Part shown: positions 7,716 to 13,908 of the stretch, one piece after another
Position numbering within the stretch: position 1 is the stretch's first letter
How the letters are laid out: the number at the start of each line of letters is the position of its first letter
From: DASQUP01 sp035641235
GTDB lineage: Bacteria; Actinomycetota; CADDZG01; WHSQ01
NCBI GenBank assembly: GCA_035641235.1
Contig: DASQUP010000244.1
Location: forward strand, 1-18,125
Reading direction: 5' to 3'
DNA: 18,125 nt
The notes under the pieces: generated by a model
The model's input: the letters and a program-made list of their open reading frames with translations, nothing else
The model's database searches: none
Told to the model about the DNA's origin: nothing
Program-made: the position numbers and the translations under genes

Positions 7716-8486
7716 CTAGGCCCGCGTCCAGACTGCGCCGGACGCGTACTTCCGCATTCCGAGCTTGAACGTCGCCACGCCCAGGCCGCTGAATCCGACA
7801 GCCGCCGCGACCAGCGCCAGTGCCCGTCCGACGTCGAAGTCGTCGACGAGCGTCGTGGGCAGACCGGTCACGAACGCGGCGGGTACGGCCGTGAACAGCA
7901 GCAGCTTGGTTACACCGCCGAAGAGGTCGAGCGGGTAGGACGCCAGAATCAGGATCGCCTGAAAGGCCAGATCGCCCTGTTCTCCCCTCCCTCCAACGAA
8001 AAGGGTGAGCGCGCCGACGGCGACGAGGAAACCGACCATGACCGCAGCTCCACAGAGTGATCCCACTACGTATATGGCCGTACGCTCCGGAGTCGGCGCG
8101 CCGGCAAACAGGAACAAGACGGGGCCGAATAACAGGTCGCCCATCATCGCGGTGTCGATCCTGCGCACGAGCACATATCCGAGTGTGCTCACCGGCAGCA
8201 CCAGCACTGCATCCAGTTCACCGCGCGCCGCAAGAGTCCCGATGAAGCGCGCGTTCGCCAGCAGCCCAAGGGCGATGCCGGCTATCGTCGTGAGGATCGC
8301 GAACAGCAGCAGAACTCTTTGCGCATCCCAGCCGCGGATTGTCCCCACCCGGTTGAAGAACAGGAGCCAGAATGCGACCCAAGCGAGGTCGTTGGCGAGC
8401 ATGATCGACACCTGAATCCAGAAGCTTCTCCGGTTCGCCCACGCATCCAGAACGGCCGTGCGGAACGCGGCCCGAATAGAGGTCAT
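7716..8486 (-). CDS. ABC-2 family permease, second of two (DUF990-type)
   Basis: The product has 256 residues with about six membrane segments; features include RRSFWIQVSIMLANDLAWVAFWLLFFNR cut short here as an N-terminal hydrophobic stretch (about 17-45), ARGELDAVLVLPVS and SYPLDLFGG. These fit the ABC-2 permeases of the DUF990 (Pfam PF06182) group, which pair with a second similar permease and one ATPase. The ATG at 8486 overlaps the stop of the upstream permease as ATGA; a longer frame to 8561 exists but would add 25 Arg/Gly-rich residues that only mirror the overlapping gene. It probably forms a heterodimer with the upstream permease in the membrane. The transported substrate cannot be inferred. 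Confidence 0.88.
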   Translation of the reverse strand: MTSIRAAFRTAVLDAWANRRSFWIQVSIMLANDLAWVAFWLLFFNRVGTIRGWDAQRVLLLFAILTTIAGIALGLLANARFIGTLAARGELDAVLVLPVSTLGYVLVRRIDTAMMGDLLFGPVLFLFAGAPTPERTAIYVVGSLCGAAVMVGFLVAVGALTLFVGGRGEQGDLAFQAILILASYPLDLFGGVTKLLLFTAVPAAFVTGLPTTLVDDFDVGRALALVAAAVGFSGLGVATFKLGMRKYASGAVWTRA

Positions 8487-9259
8487 CCGCCTGCCACCTC
8501 CAGACGTCGCTCGCCGGCCGCGAACGCCGCCATCGCCGCACCGACGAGTGCAGCCAACCACAGGAGCTGTCCAAGCAAAAGTTCAGCCTCTACGTGTCCG
8601 GCAGCGAGCCGCGCCGGCGCATAAGACGTCGTCCAGAAGGGCAGCACCCACGCAACCGCCCGCAAGCTACCCGGCAAGAACTCGAGGGGCAGCAACATCC
8701 CTCCCACCAGGAAGACGAGTTTCTGGTACAGGAACCACGCACTCTTGGCGTCCTCGAGCCAGAACGCGACCGCGGCGAATGCGTGCTGCGCCGCAAGGTT
8801 GCAGGCGACGGCGAGCACCGCACTGGGAACCGCCAACCCCAGGCCGGCGGGGTTCGGCGGTCCGCCCGCAAAGGCAATGGCAAGCCCTCCTCCGACCACG
8901 GTTGCGAACCCGAGCCGGACGAACGATTCCCCCAACTCTGCCGCGATCCTGAAGCCCACCACGGACACAGGCCGCAGCATTTCGACGGCGATCGCTCCGG
9001 ACGCTATGTCGGTGCCGATGTCTTCGATCAGGCGAGGTTTTGTTGCGATCACGGCACCTTCGGCGGCAACGACGTACCAAAGAAGCGCGACGTAGCCATA
9101 ACCTTCGATGGGCCCACCGACGGCTCCGACTGCTGCCTTCCACAGCGCCGAGAACACGATGAGGATCACCGCATAGAACAGCATACGAACGGAGAGTTCT
9201 CCGGGTTCGCTGATGGCCCGCCGCATACCGCTCAAAAAGGCAGCCCTGTAGGGACTCAA
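8483..9259 (-). CDS. ABC-2 family permease, first of two (DUF990-type)
   Basis: The product has 258 residues, about six membrane segments, and cytoplasmic segments such as LIEDIGTDIASGAIAVEMLRP and FWLEDAKSAWFLYQK, as in DUF990-type ABC-2 permeases (IxSGxIxxxLlkP region, then the FWxxxxxxxxxl segment). The chosen start is TTG at 9259, which overlaps the ATPase stop as TTGA, with AGGAG about 8 nt upstream inside the ATPase gene. An internal ATG 11 codons later is the alternative. The 3' end overlaps the next permease by 4 nt. Such coupling implies balanced production of the two subunits. The family is fairly sure; direction (export is usual for ABC-2) and cargo are inference. Confidence 0.87.
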   Translation of the reverse strand: MSPYRAAFLSGMRRAISEPGELSVRMLFYAVILIVFSALWKAAVGAVGGPIEGYGYVALLWYVVAAEGAVIATKPRLIEDIGTDIASGAIAVEMLRPVSVVGFRIAAELGESFVRLGFATVVGGGLAIAFAGGPPNPAGLGLAVPSAVLAVACNLAAQHAFAAVAFWLEDAKSAWFLYQKLVFLVGGMLLPLEFLPGSLRAVAWVLPFWTTSYAPARLAAGHVEAELLLGQLLWLAALVGAAMAAFAAGERRLEVAGG

Positions 9260-10194
9260 ACGCGCGGCTCCTCGTAGATCTTGGAAATGATCTCTTCAAG
9301 TGGGGGGTCGATTACCGAGATGTCTGCCACGTGGTAGAGATCGAGCAGGTCGTCAAGAACCTCTCTGATCGAGCGCTGTTCGGTGTCGACGACCAGCTTG
9401 TATCCCAGCTCCCGCCCCTTCACCACCTCGACGCCCTCTATGTTGATGGAATGGGGCGGCTGCTCGAAGCGAACCTCGATCAGCTTCGTGCGAAGCAGGG
9501 ATCTGCGCATTGTGGATACTCGGTCGTCGTAGATGATCGTGCCGTGGTTGATGACGATCACACGCTTGGCCACCTGCTCGATATCGCTCACATCGTGGCT
9601 CGTTAGAAAAATTGTGGCTCCGCGCTCCTCGTTCACGCGCACCACTAGTTCGCGGAAACGCTGCTTCGCAATGAGATCAAGTCCGATAGTGGGCTCGTCC
9701 AGGAACAGGACACGCGGGTCATGGAGCATGGTGGCGGCAAGCTCACACCTCATGCGCTGTCCCAGACTCAGGTTTCGCACAGGGACATCGAAGAGGTCGC
9801 CGGCCTCGAGCAATTCGCCGAGTTCGGTGACACGCTGCTCGTGTGCGTCGACCCCGTAGATGCTCGCCAGCAAACCGAACGTCTGGCGTGGAGTGAGCTG
9901 GAACCACAACTGGGACCGCTGACCGAACAGCGTCCCTATCTGCCGGACGAGTTTCTTACGTTGCTTCCACGGTGTGAACCCCAGCACAAGGGCATCTCCG
10001 CTGCTCGGGTGGAGTATGCCGGTGAGGATCTTGATGGAGGTCGATTTCCCGGCGCCGTTTGGGCCGATGTAGGCGAGTCTTTCTCCCTGGTCGACCTCGA
10101 ACGAGATGTTCCGAACTGCCTCGATGTGTCGCCGCGGTCGCGGTCCGGGCGCGCGGAAGGTCTTACTGAGCTCTGCCACGGCGATAGCAGCCAT
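9256..10194 (-). CDS. ABC transporter ATP-binding protein (DUF990-permease partner)
   Basis: The 312-residue ATPase has Walker A GPNGAGKST (44-52), the segment GQRSQLWFQLTP (91-102) around the Q-loop, signature LSLGQRMRCE (142-151), Walker B VLFLDEPT (162-169) and H-loop His200 in LTSHD. The FGQRSQLW segment is characteristic, in my recollection, of ATPases that serve DUF990-type ABC-2 permeases, including the viologen-exporter-like group. Residues after about 210 form the extra C-terminal domain found in ABC-2 exporter ATPases. The start is ATG 10194, with no clear Shine-Dalgarno; an ATG four bases upstream is out of frame. The stop overlaps the TTG start of the first permease. The FkbM gene ends 50 bp upstream on the same strand. 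It is certainly an ABC ATPase. Confidence 0.96.
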   Translation of the reverse strand: MAAIAVAELSKTFRAPGPRPRRHIEAVRNISFEVDQGERLAYIGPNGAGKSTSIKILTGILHPSSGDALVLGFTPWKQRKKLVRQIGTLFGQRSQLWFQLTPRQTFGLLASIYGVDAHEQRVTELGELLEAGDLFDVPVRNLSLGQRMRCELAATMLHDPRVLFLDEPTIGLDLIAKQRFRELVVRVNEERGATIFLTSHDVSDIEQVAKRVIVINHGTIIYDDRVSTMRRSLLRTKLIEVRFEQPPHSINIEGVEVVKGRELGYKLVVDTEQRSIREVLDDLLDLYHVADISVIDPPLEEIISKIYEEPRV

Positions 10195-10244
10195 ACATCA
10201 CCGTAGGCTGAGTTCTTGGGCTGCACTGTCAAACTGGCGACAGC

Positions 10245-11123
10245 TCAGCGCCGCGCAGGTCGGGCCAAGAGGTGGGAAGTCGCCTTGCGGGCACGATCGA
10301 GGTGGTCGACGTCGTAGTGGTATCGCTCCAGATAGGCCCTGCACAACTCCTCGAGGTCGCTCGAATGAGCCTCCACCAGAAGACTCGACCGCCCTTCGGC
10401 AAGTACTCTCTTCGCTCCCTCAAGCGCCTCGACCTCGGCACCCTCGACGTCGATCTTGATGAGGTCGGGAACACCGTAGAGCTCCGCCGCGTCGTCCAGG
10501 GACAACACTCTGACGGTGAAATCGCCGTCGGAGTCGTCGAGGTGGCCGGTACCGCTCGAAGTTCCGTGCCGGAAAGAGCTGCGGCCCGAGGCTCGTCCGG
10601 CCGCGGCGTGGAGGGGAACCACCGGCGCCAGCTCGCCGATATTCCTCCCTGTATTTCGAAGCAGAGGATCGAAGAGCTGGGGATCAGGCTCGAATGCCAC
10701 GACCTTTCCCGATCTACCGACGCTCCTGGCCATCACCAGACTCACATAGCCAAGGTGTGCTCCGACGTCGAAGCAGAGATCGCCCTTCTGCAGGAGGTCC
10801 TGGATCGCTCTGGTGAGCGACGTCTCATACCGCCCGACCGCCATGTCCTTGTTTCTTCTCGGTTGAAGCTCGAAGTCCAGGCCCCCGATTGGACCTGATT
10901 TGATGGTGACGACCGAAAGGCCGGAGGAGGGAAGGGTGGCGTCGAGAAGTCGCCGACTCGATTCCCTCATGACGGGCATGCGCTTCATCCACGCGTACAC
11001 GGGGGCCGGGACGAGTCGGAGCGAACGGAACACTGCCCTGAGCAGCGCCGACTTGAACCTGGTTTTGGCACGAACGATCGCCGCGCACCCCCTCGACGTT
11101 CGTTTGCCTGCCCTACTACGCAT
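10245..11123 (-). CDS. FkbM family methyltransferase
   Basis: From ATG 11123 the product is 292 residues. It carries the SAM-binding motif I FDVGAHLGYVSL (118-129), the acidic residue after strand 2 in VVAFEPDPQLF (E145), and the FkbM hallmark LIKIDVEGAEVEAL (221-234). FkbM enzymes are SAM-dependent O-methyltransferases acting on sugars, polyketides or other small molecules; the substrate is unknown here. The N-terminal 60 residues are basic and amphipathic and may associate with the membrane. The frame stays open to 11318, but that extension would translate a non-coding palindromic repeat, so the ATG with AGAGGG four nt upstream is preferred. It lies 50 bp ahead of the ABC ATPase on the same strand and divergent from the phosphatase gene. 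A hairpin covers its ribosome-binding site. Confidence 0.88.
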   Translation of the reverse strand: MRSRAGKRTSRGCAAIVRAKTRFKSALLRAVFRSLRLVPAPVYAWMKRMPVMRESSRRLLDATLPSSGLSVVTIKSGPIGGLDFELQPRRNKDMAVGRYETSLTRAIQDLLQKGDLCFDVGAHLGYVSLVMARSVGRSGKVVAFEPDPQLFDPLLRNTGRNIGELAPVVPLHAAAGRASGRSSFRHGTSSGTGHLDDSDGDFTVRVLSLDDAAELYGVPDLIKIDVEGAEVEALEGAKRVLAEGRSSLLVEAHSSDLEELCRAYLERYHYDVDHLDRARKATSHLLARPARR

Positions 11124-11124
11124 T

Positions 11125-11148
11125 GTGCCCTCTAAGAACCGGGGGCAC
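11125..11148 (-). promoter_or_regulatory. Ribosome-binding site of the FkbM gene inside a small hairpin
   Basis: On the minus strand AGAGGG (11128-11133) is the likely Shine-Dalgarno, 4 nt before the ATG. GTGCCC (minus, 11148-11143) and GGGCAC (11130-11125) are perfect 6-nt inverted arms around a 12-nt loop, so half of the Shine-Dalgarno would be paired in the leader RNA. This could dampen translation; it may also be chance in a GC-rich leader. Confidence 0.4.
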
Positions 11149-11189
11149 CAGCCGAACTCGGCGCCGAGGCGGCGCGATGCGGTCGGCCC

Positions 11190-11237
11190 GAGATGGCAAC
11201 TGACCACCAGGGGGTGGGGGTCGATTGCCATTTGAGC
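11190..11237. repeat. Palindromic intergenic repeat, copy 2
   Basis: The core at 11193-11231 is an imperfect palindrome with arms ATGGCAACTGACC and GGTCGATTGCCAT around a G-rich 13-nt centre; 11 of 13 arm positions pair and one mismatch is a wobble. It shares GAGATGGCAA on the left and TGCCATTTGAGC on the right with the copy at 2624-2670, in the same orientation, while the inner arms differ yet stay complementary. It lies between the divergent FkbM and phosphatase genes, 67 nt from the FkbM start and 45 nt from the phosphatase ATG. Confidence 0.7.
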
Positions 11238-11281
11238 GATTCGGCGCCGGGGACAAGAGAGGAGAAGAATAGCCACGGCCA

Positions 11282-12871
11282 ATGAATAGACGGATCTGGA
11301 TAGTTCTGGGCGCCGCACTCCTGCTGGTGGTGTCGGGGTCCCTCTACCTCAGCACGGCGCGCCGGGCGACGGCGCCGCCCTTTCGGCAGCAGATCTGCTC
11401 GCTGGACCCCGAACGGCTCCAACTCATCCGGCGTGGCTACTTTCCGGGGAGATCCGGAGAGATCACCATCCTGCCTCGCACGCCCGCATATTTTGCAAGT
11501 GCAGCGGGGGGCTGGACCCATACCGGCCCGTGGCCCTACCTCCAGGACGTGCCTCTCGTCTTCTACGGGCCCGGACTGATCACGCGCGTCGGTCAGATAG
11601 AGCGTCCCGTGACCTTGGCAGACGTTGCTCCGACGGTGGCCGGTCTAATCGGTGCCGACTTCGATGCACCCGACGGGAGCCGGCTTGTTGAGGTGCGGGG
11701 GAGGAAACCGAGACTCGTAGTCACCATCGTGTTGGACGGTGCGGGGTGGAACGTACTCAGACGATGGCGCGATTCATGGCCGCAGCTCGCCGCAATGGCG
11801 ACCTCAGGCGTGTCCTTTACCAACGCCACCGTCGGTTCCTCCCCTTCCGTCACGCCTCCGGTGCACACAACGCTGGGAACGGGATCGTTTCCCTGGACTC
11901 ACGGCATCACGGACATCATGCTCCGTGACGAGTCCGGCCGGCTGGTCGATTCCTTTACTCGGGGAGAGTCCTCCCGGTTCGTCGAAGTGGAGACGCTGGC
12001 CGAGGTCTGGGACGAGCAGACAGATAACCGCGCCACCGTCGGAATGGTTGGGTACGAACCGTGGCACCTCGGGATGATTGGTCGAGGAGCCGAGAAGGAC
12101 GGCGGTGATCGCGACGATGCCGCATGGCTCGATACAGAAACCAACGACTGGATAACAAATCCCGACTACTACCGTCTGCCTCCATCTTTGAACGCAACGG
12201 GAGGGCTCGAGGACGACATCAAAGAGCTAGATGCTGCCGACGGGAAAGTCGACGGTTCCTGGAGGGACAAAGAAATCCTGGACGACCCGGCACGAAGGGA
12301 AGAGACCCCCGCCTTCATCGCCTATCACATGCGCGCTGCCATGCAGATGATCACCAGGGAAGGCTTCGGGAGCGACGAACTTACAGATCTTCTCTTCATG
12401 AACTTCAAACAACCGGACAGGACCGGCCACTACTTCAACATGGAGTCCGTCGAGGTGCGCGACTCGGTGGCCGCCGCGGATCAGCAGCTCCATCTCCTTG
12501 AGGGGTTCCTCGATCGGGAAGTGGGTCGTGGACAGTGGTTGCTCGTCGTGACGGCCGACCACGGGCAGCAGCCGGATGCGAGAGCCATTGACGCCTACGA
12601 CATCGACCCCAACGAACTCAAGCTTGACATCGAGGCCGAACTCGGCCGCGTGGTTCGTGCGGTGTGGCCGACGCAGGTGTTCCTGGACGAACGTGCGATG
12701 AGAGAGAAACAGTTGTCGGTCGGAGATGTTGCTCGATTCATCGGCGACTACAGGGTGGTCGACAACATGCGCCGAGGTGACCGTGCGATCTCAAGTGGTC
12801 GGTTCAAGCGGACCGACAGGTTGTTCGAGCTGTCGATACCGTCGAAGCTCCTCGAAACCGCGCAGTGCTGA
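11282..12871 (+). CDS. Membrane-anchored alkaline phosphatase superfamily protein with rotated domain order
   Basis: The 529-residue protein starts with a signal anchor (residues 5-23) and would face outward. Core residues of a phosphodiesterase/PAP-type alkaline phosphatase are present: D152 (VLDGAGW), nucleophile T191 (SSPSVTPPVHTTLGTG), D379 and H383 (QPDRTGHYF), D426-H427 (TADHGQ). The last metal-ligand His, normally near the C-terminus, is H80 (GGWTHTGPWPYL), followed by DVPLVFYGPGL and TLADVAPTVAGLIG, all before the nucleophile half. The C-terminal ~100 residues match the region normally preceding that segment. The gene therefore looks circularly permuted but complete. It probably hydrolyses phosphomonoesters or diesters outside the cell; the substrate is unknown. 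ATG 11282 is the first start after an in-frame TAG; a GGAG 17 nt upstream is too distant to be a normal Shine-Dalgarno. It is divergent from FkbM. Confidence 0.85.
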   Translation: MNRRIWIVLGAALLLVVSGSLYLSTARRATAPPFRQQICSLDPERLQLIRRGYFPGRSGEITILPRTPAYFASAAGGWTHTGPWPYLQDVPLVFYGPGLITRVGQIERPVTLADVAPTVAGLIGADFDAPDGSRLVEVRGRKPRLVVTIVLDGAGWNVLRRWRDSWPQLAAMATSGVSFTNATVGSSPSVTPPVHTTLGTGSFPWTHGITDIMLRDESGRLVDSFTRGESSRFVEVETLAEVWDEQTDNRATVGMVGYEPWHLGMIGRGAEKDGGDRDDAAWLDTETNDWITNPDYYRLPPSLNATGGLEDDIKELDAADGKVDGSWRDKEILDDPARREETPAFIAYHMRAAMQMITREGFGSDELTDLLFMNFKQPDRTGHYFNMESVEVRDSVAAADQQLHLLEGFLDREVGRGQWLLVVTADHGQQPDARAIDAYDIDPNELKLDIEAELGRVVRAVWPTQVFLDERAMREKQLSVGDVARFIGDYRVVDNMRRGDRAISSGRFKRTDRLFELSIPSKLLETAQC

Positions 12872-12911
12872 CGGCTCGCGCTGCACGATTATGCGATGGG
12901 ATCGAGTGGTG

Positions 12912-13109
12912 TTACTTCGATGAGGGCCGTTCCGGCCCGCCTGCAGGACCAAGGACTTCGGCTCTAGCGCGCGGGCTGCACCTCAGCAGCTCGGCGTAGT
13001 CGAGGGCGTCGATCAGCATTGCGAAGCTTGCGACTCTTGTGTCGTTGAGCCACACTCGCCACTCGAGTTCGGAGTGTTTTGTCACACGGATGGCGATCGC
13101 GTCCTGCAT
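12912..13109 (-). CDS. Small hypothetical protein, 65 residues
   Basis: I do not recognise a named family with confidence. The N-terminal 45 residues (MQDAIAIRVTKHSELEWRVW then LNDTRVASF and a helix ALDYAELLRCSPRARAEV) read like a small beta-beta-beta-alpha domain similar in style to DUF2188-type proteins, while the C-terminal tail is Pro/Gly-rich. GGGAG lies about 4-5 nt before the ATG. It is convergent with the phosphatase gene (40 nt apart) and divergent from the alkyltransferase-like gene. If this ORF is not real, 12872-13267 would be a 396-bp stretch with hairpins only. Confidence 0.5.
   Translation of the reverse strand: MQDAIAIRVTKHSELEWRVWLNDTRVASFAMLIDALDYAELLRCSPRARAEVLGPAGGPERPSSK
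12924..12938. terminator. GC-rich hairpin downstream of the phosphatase gene
   Basis: GGGCCG (12924-12929) and CGGCCC (12933-12938) form a perfect 6-bp stem with a TTC loop, 53 nt after the phosphatase stop. No U tract follows, and it overlaps the 3' end of the small minus-strand ORF, so the terminator call is tentative. Confidence 0.3.
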
Positions 13110-13171
13110 AGCTCTCCCGTTGTTTCGACCTCCTCAACCTGGGTCGCCCCGCATTCCATTGAACCACCACC

Positions 13172-13255
13172 ACCGGCGAGTGGGAAATACGTATCGCCGG
13201 TTCAGATTTTGTTCACCTGACGGGTAATTGGGAGGGGTCGCCGTAGGTGATCTGA
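13172..13255. promoter_or_regulatory. Two inverted repeats in the divergent interval before the alkyltransferase-like gene
   Basis: ACCGGCGA (13172-13179) and TCGCCGGT (13194-13201) are perfect 8-bp arms around a 14-nt spacer that contains the palindrome ATACGTAT. Immediately after, TCAGA (13202-13206) plus TCACCT (13213-13218) pair with AGGTGA (13245-13250) plus TCTGA (13251-13255), giving an 11-bp stem with a 6-nt bulge. The first element lies almost midway between the two divergent starts (13109 and 13268). It is a candidate operator or leader structure; no promoter consensus is convincing. Confidence 0.4.
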
Positions 13256-13267
13256 GTAGGATCTGGC

Positions 13268-13627
13268 ATGGCCCAGATGGCAGCCGGTGACTCCCTGGAG
13301 GACCAGATCATCGCCGTGGCGAGTCTCGTCCGGAGGGGCGAATGGACCACGTACGGAGATATCTCGGCCGCGCTGACCGGTTCCGTGCGTGCCGCACGCG
13401 CGGTGGCGCGCGCTGCAGCCCGCAGCGACGATTTTCCCCACGCCCACCGGGTATTGCGGGCCGACGGCTCGGTTGCGCGGGGGGAAGGACCCCGGCGCGC
13501 CGAACGGGTCGAGCGAGCAAGAAGGGCACTGGCGGCCGAAGGTGTCGACTTCACCTTGGCGGGCCGAGCCGATCCGGCCACCCGGGTCTACTGGGACGAG
13601 CTCGCCCGGCGCGCCGGTAATCTGTAG
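13268..13627 (+). CDS. MGMT-family alkyltransferase-like protein lacking the acceptor Cys
   Basis: The 119-residue product is the C-terminal DNA-binding domain type of O6-alkylguanine-DNA alkyltransferase. It has WTTYGDISAAL, with the nucleotide-flipping Tyr (Y29), and the recognition helix SVRAARAVARAAAR with the Arg finger (R44). The PCHRV motif of true alkyltransferases reads PHAHRV here (57-62): the residue before the invariant His is Ala59, and the Pro is one residue further away. With no Cys it cannot accept alkyl groups in the usual way. By analogy with ATL proteins it probably binds O6-alkylguanine lesions and helps recruit nucleotide excision repair; uvrB is encoded 8 kb away, but that is not evidence of linkage. 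TAGGA lies about 7 nt upstream of the ATG. The next gene starts 2 nt after its stop. Confidence 0.85.
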   Translation: MAQMAAGDSLEDQIIAVASLVRRGEWTTYGDISAALTGSVRAARAVARAAARSDDFPHAHRVLRADGSVARGEGPRRAERVERARRALAAEGVDFTLAGRADPATRVYWDELARRAGNL

Positions 13628-13629
13628 CC

Positions 13630-13842
13630 ATGTGCAGAAGCATCAAGACCCTGAGACGGGCCGATGATCCGGCCACCGACGACGAGATCCACGCGGCAGC
13701 GTTGCAGTTCGTTCGGAAGATTAGTGGATATCGGCAGCCCTCACGAGCAAACCAAGAGGTCTTCGAGGCGGCCGTCGAAGAGATAGCCACAGTCTCGCGA
13801 ACGCTTCTCAACTCGCTCGTCGTCGGCCGCCGCTCCGCATAA
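13630..13842 (+). CDS. DUF2277 family protein
   Basis: The 70-residue protein opens with MCRSIKTLRR, then PATDDEIHAAALQFVRKISG and a second helix ending ATVSRTLLNSLV. This matches my memory of the DUF2277 family (MCRNIRTL start, then two to three helices), found in actinobacteria and other bacteria, whose function is unknown; members are often slightly longer (about 85-90 residues), so the C-terminal tail is short here. It is likely cytosolic. The ATG is 2 nt after the alkyltransferase-like stop with no independent Shine-Dalgarno, suggesting translational coupling. A strong GC hairpin follows the gene. Confidence 0.88.
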   Translation: MCRSIKTLRRADDPATDDEIHAAALQFVRKISGYRQPSRANQEVFEAAVEEIATVSRTLLNSLVVGRRSA

Positions 13843-13865
13843 CCAGCTGGTCCTCCACAGCGTCT

Positions 13866-13890
13866 GGGGCCGCCCCAACGGGACGGCCCC
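13866..13890. terminator. GC-rich bidirectional stem-loop
   Basis: GGGGCCGCCCC (13866-13876) and GGGACGGCCCC (13880-13890) pair at 10 of 11 positions around an AAC loop. It lies between the convergent DUF2277 and nuclease genes, 23 nt after one stop and 18 nt after the other. There is no clear U tract, which is common for actinobacterial terminators. Confidence 0.65.
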
Positions 13891-13908
13891 CATCGGCGTC
13901 GTGGAAAC

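Noticed and set aside
8487..8561. Longer form of the second ABC permease beginning at 8561
   Set aside because: The added Arg/Gly-rich residues overlap the upstream permease's coding sequence, and the ATGA overlap at 8483-8486 is the usual arrangement.
11124..11318. Longer FkbM protein starting at 11318
   Set aside because: The extra 65 residues would translate the palindromic repeat and overlap the phosphatase start; ATG 11123 has a ribosome-binding site at normal spacing.
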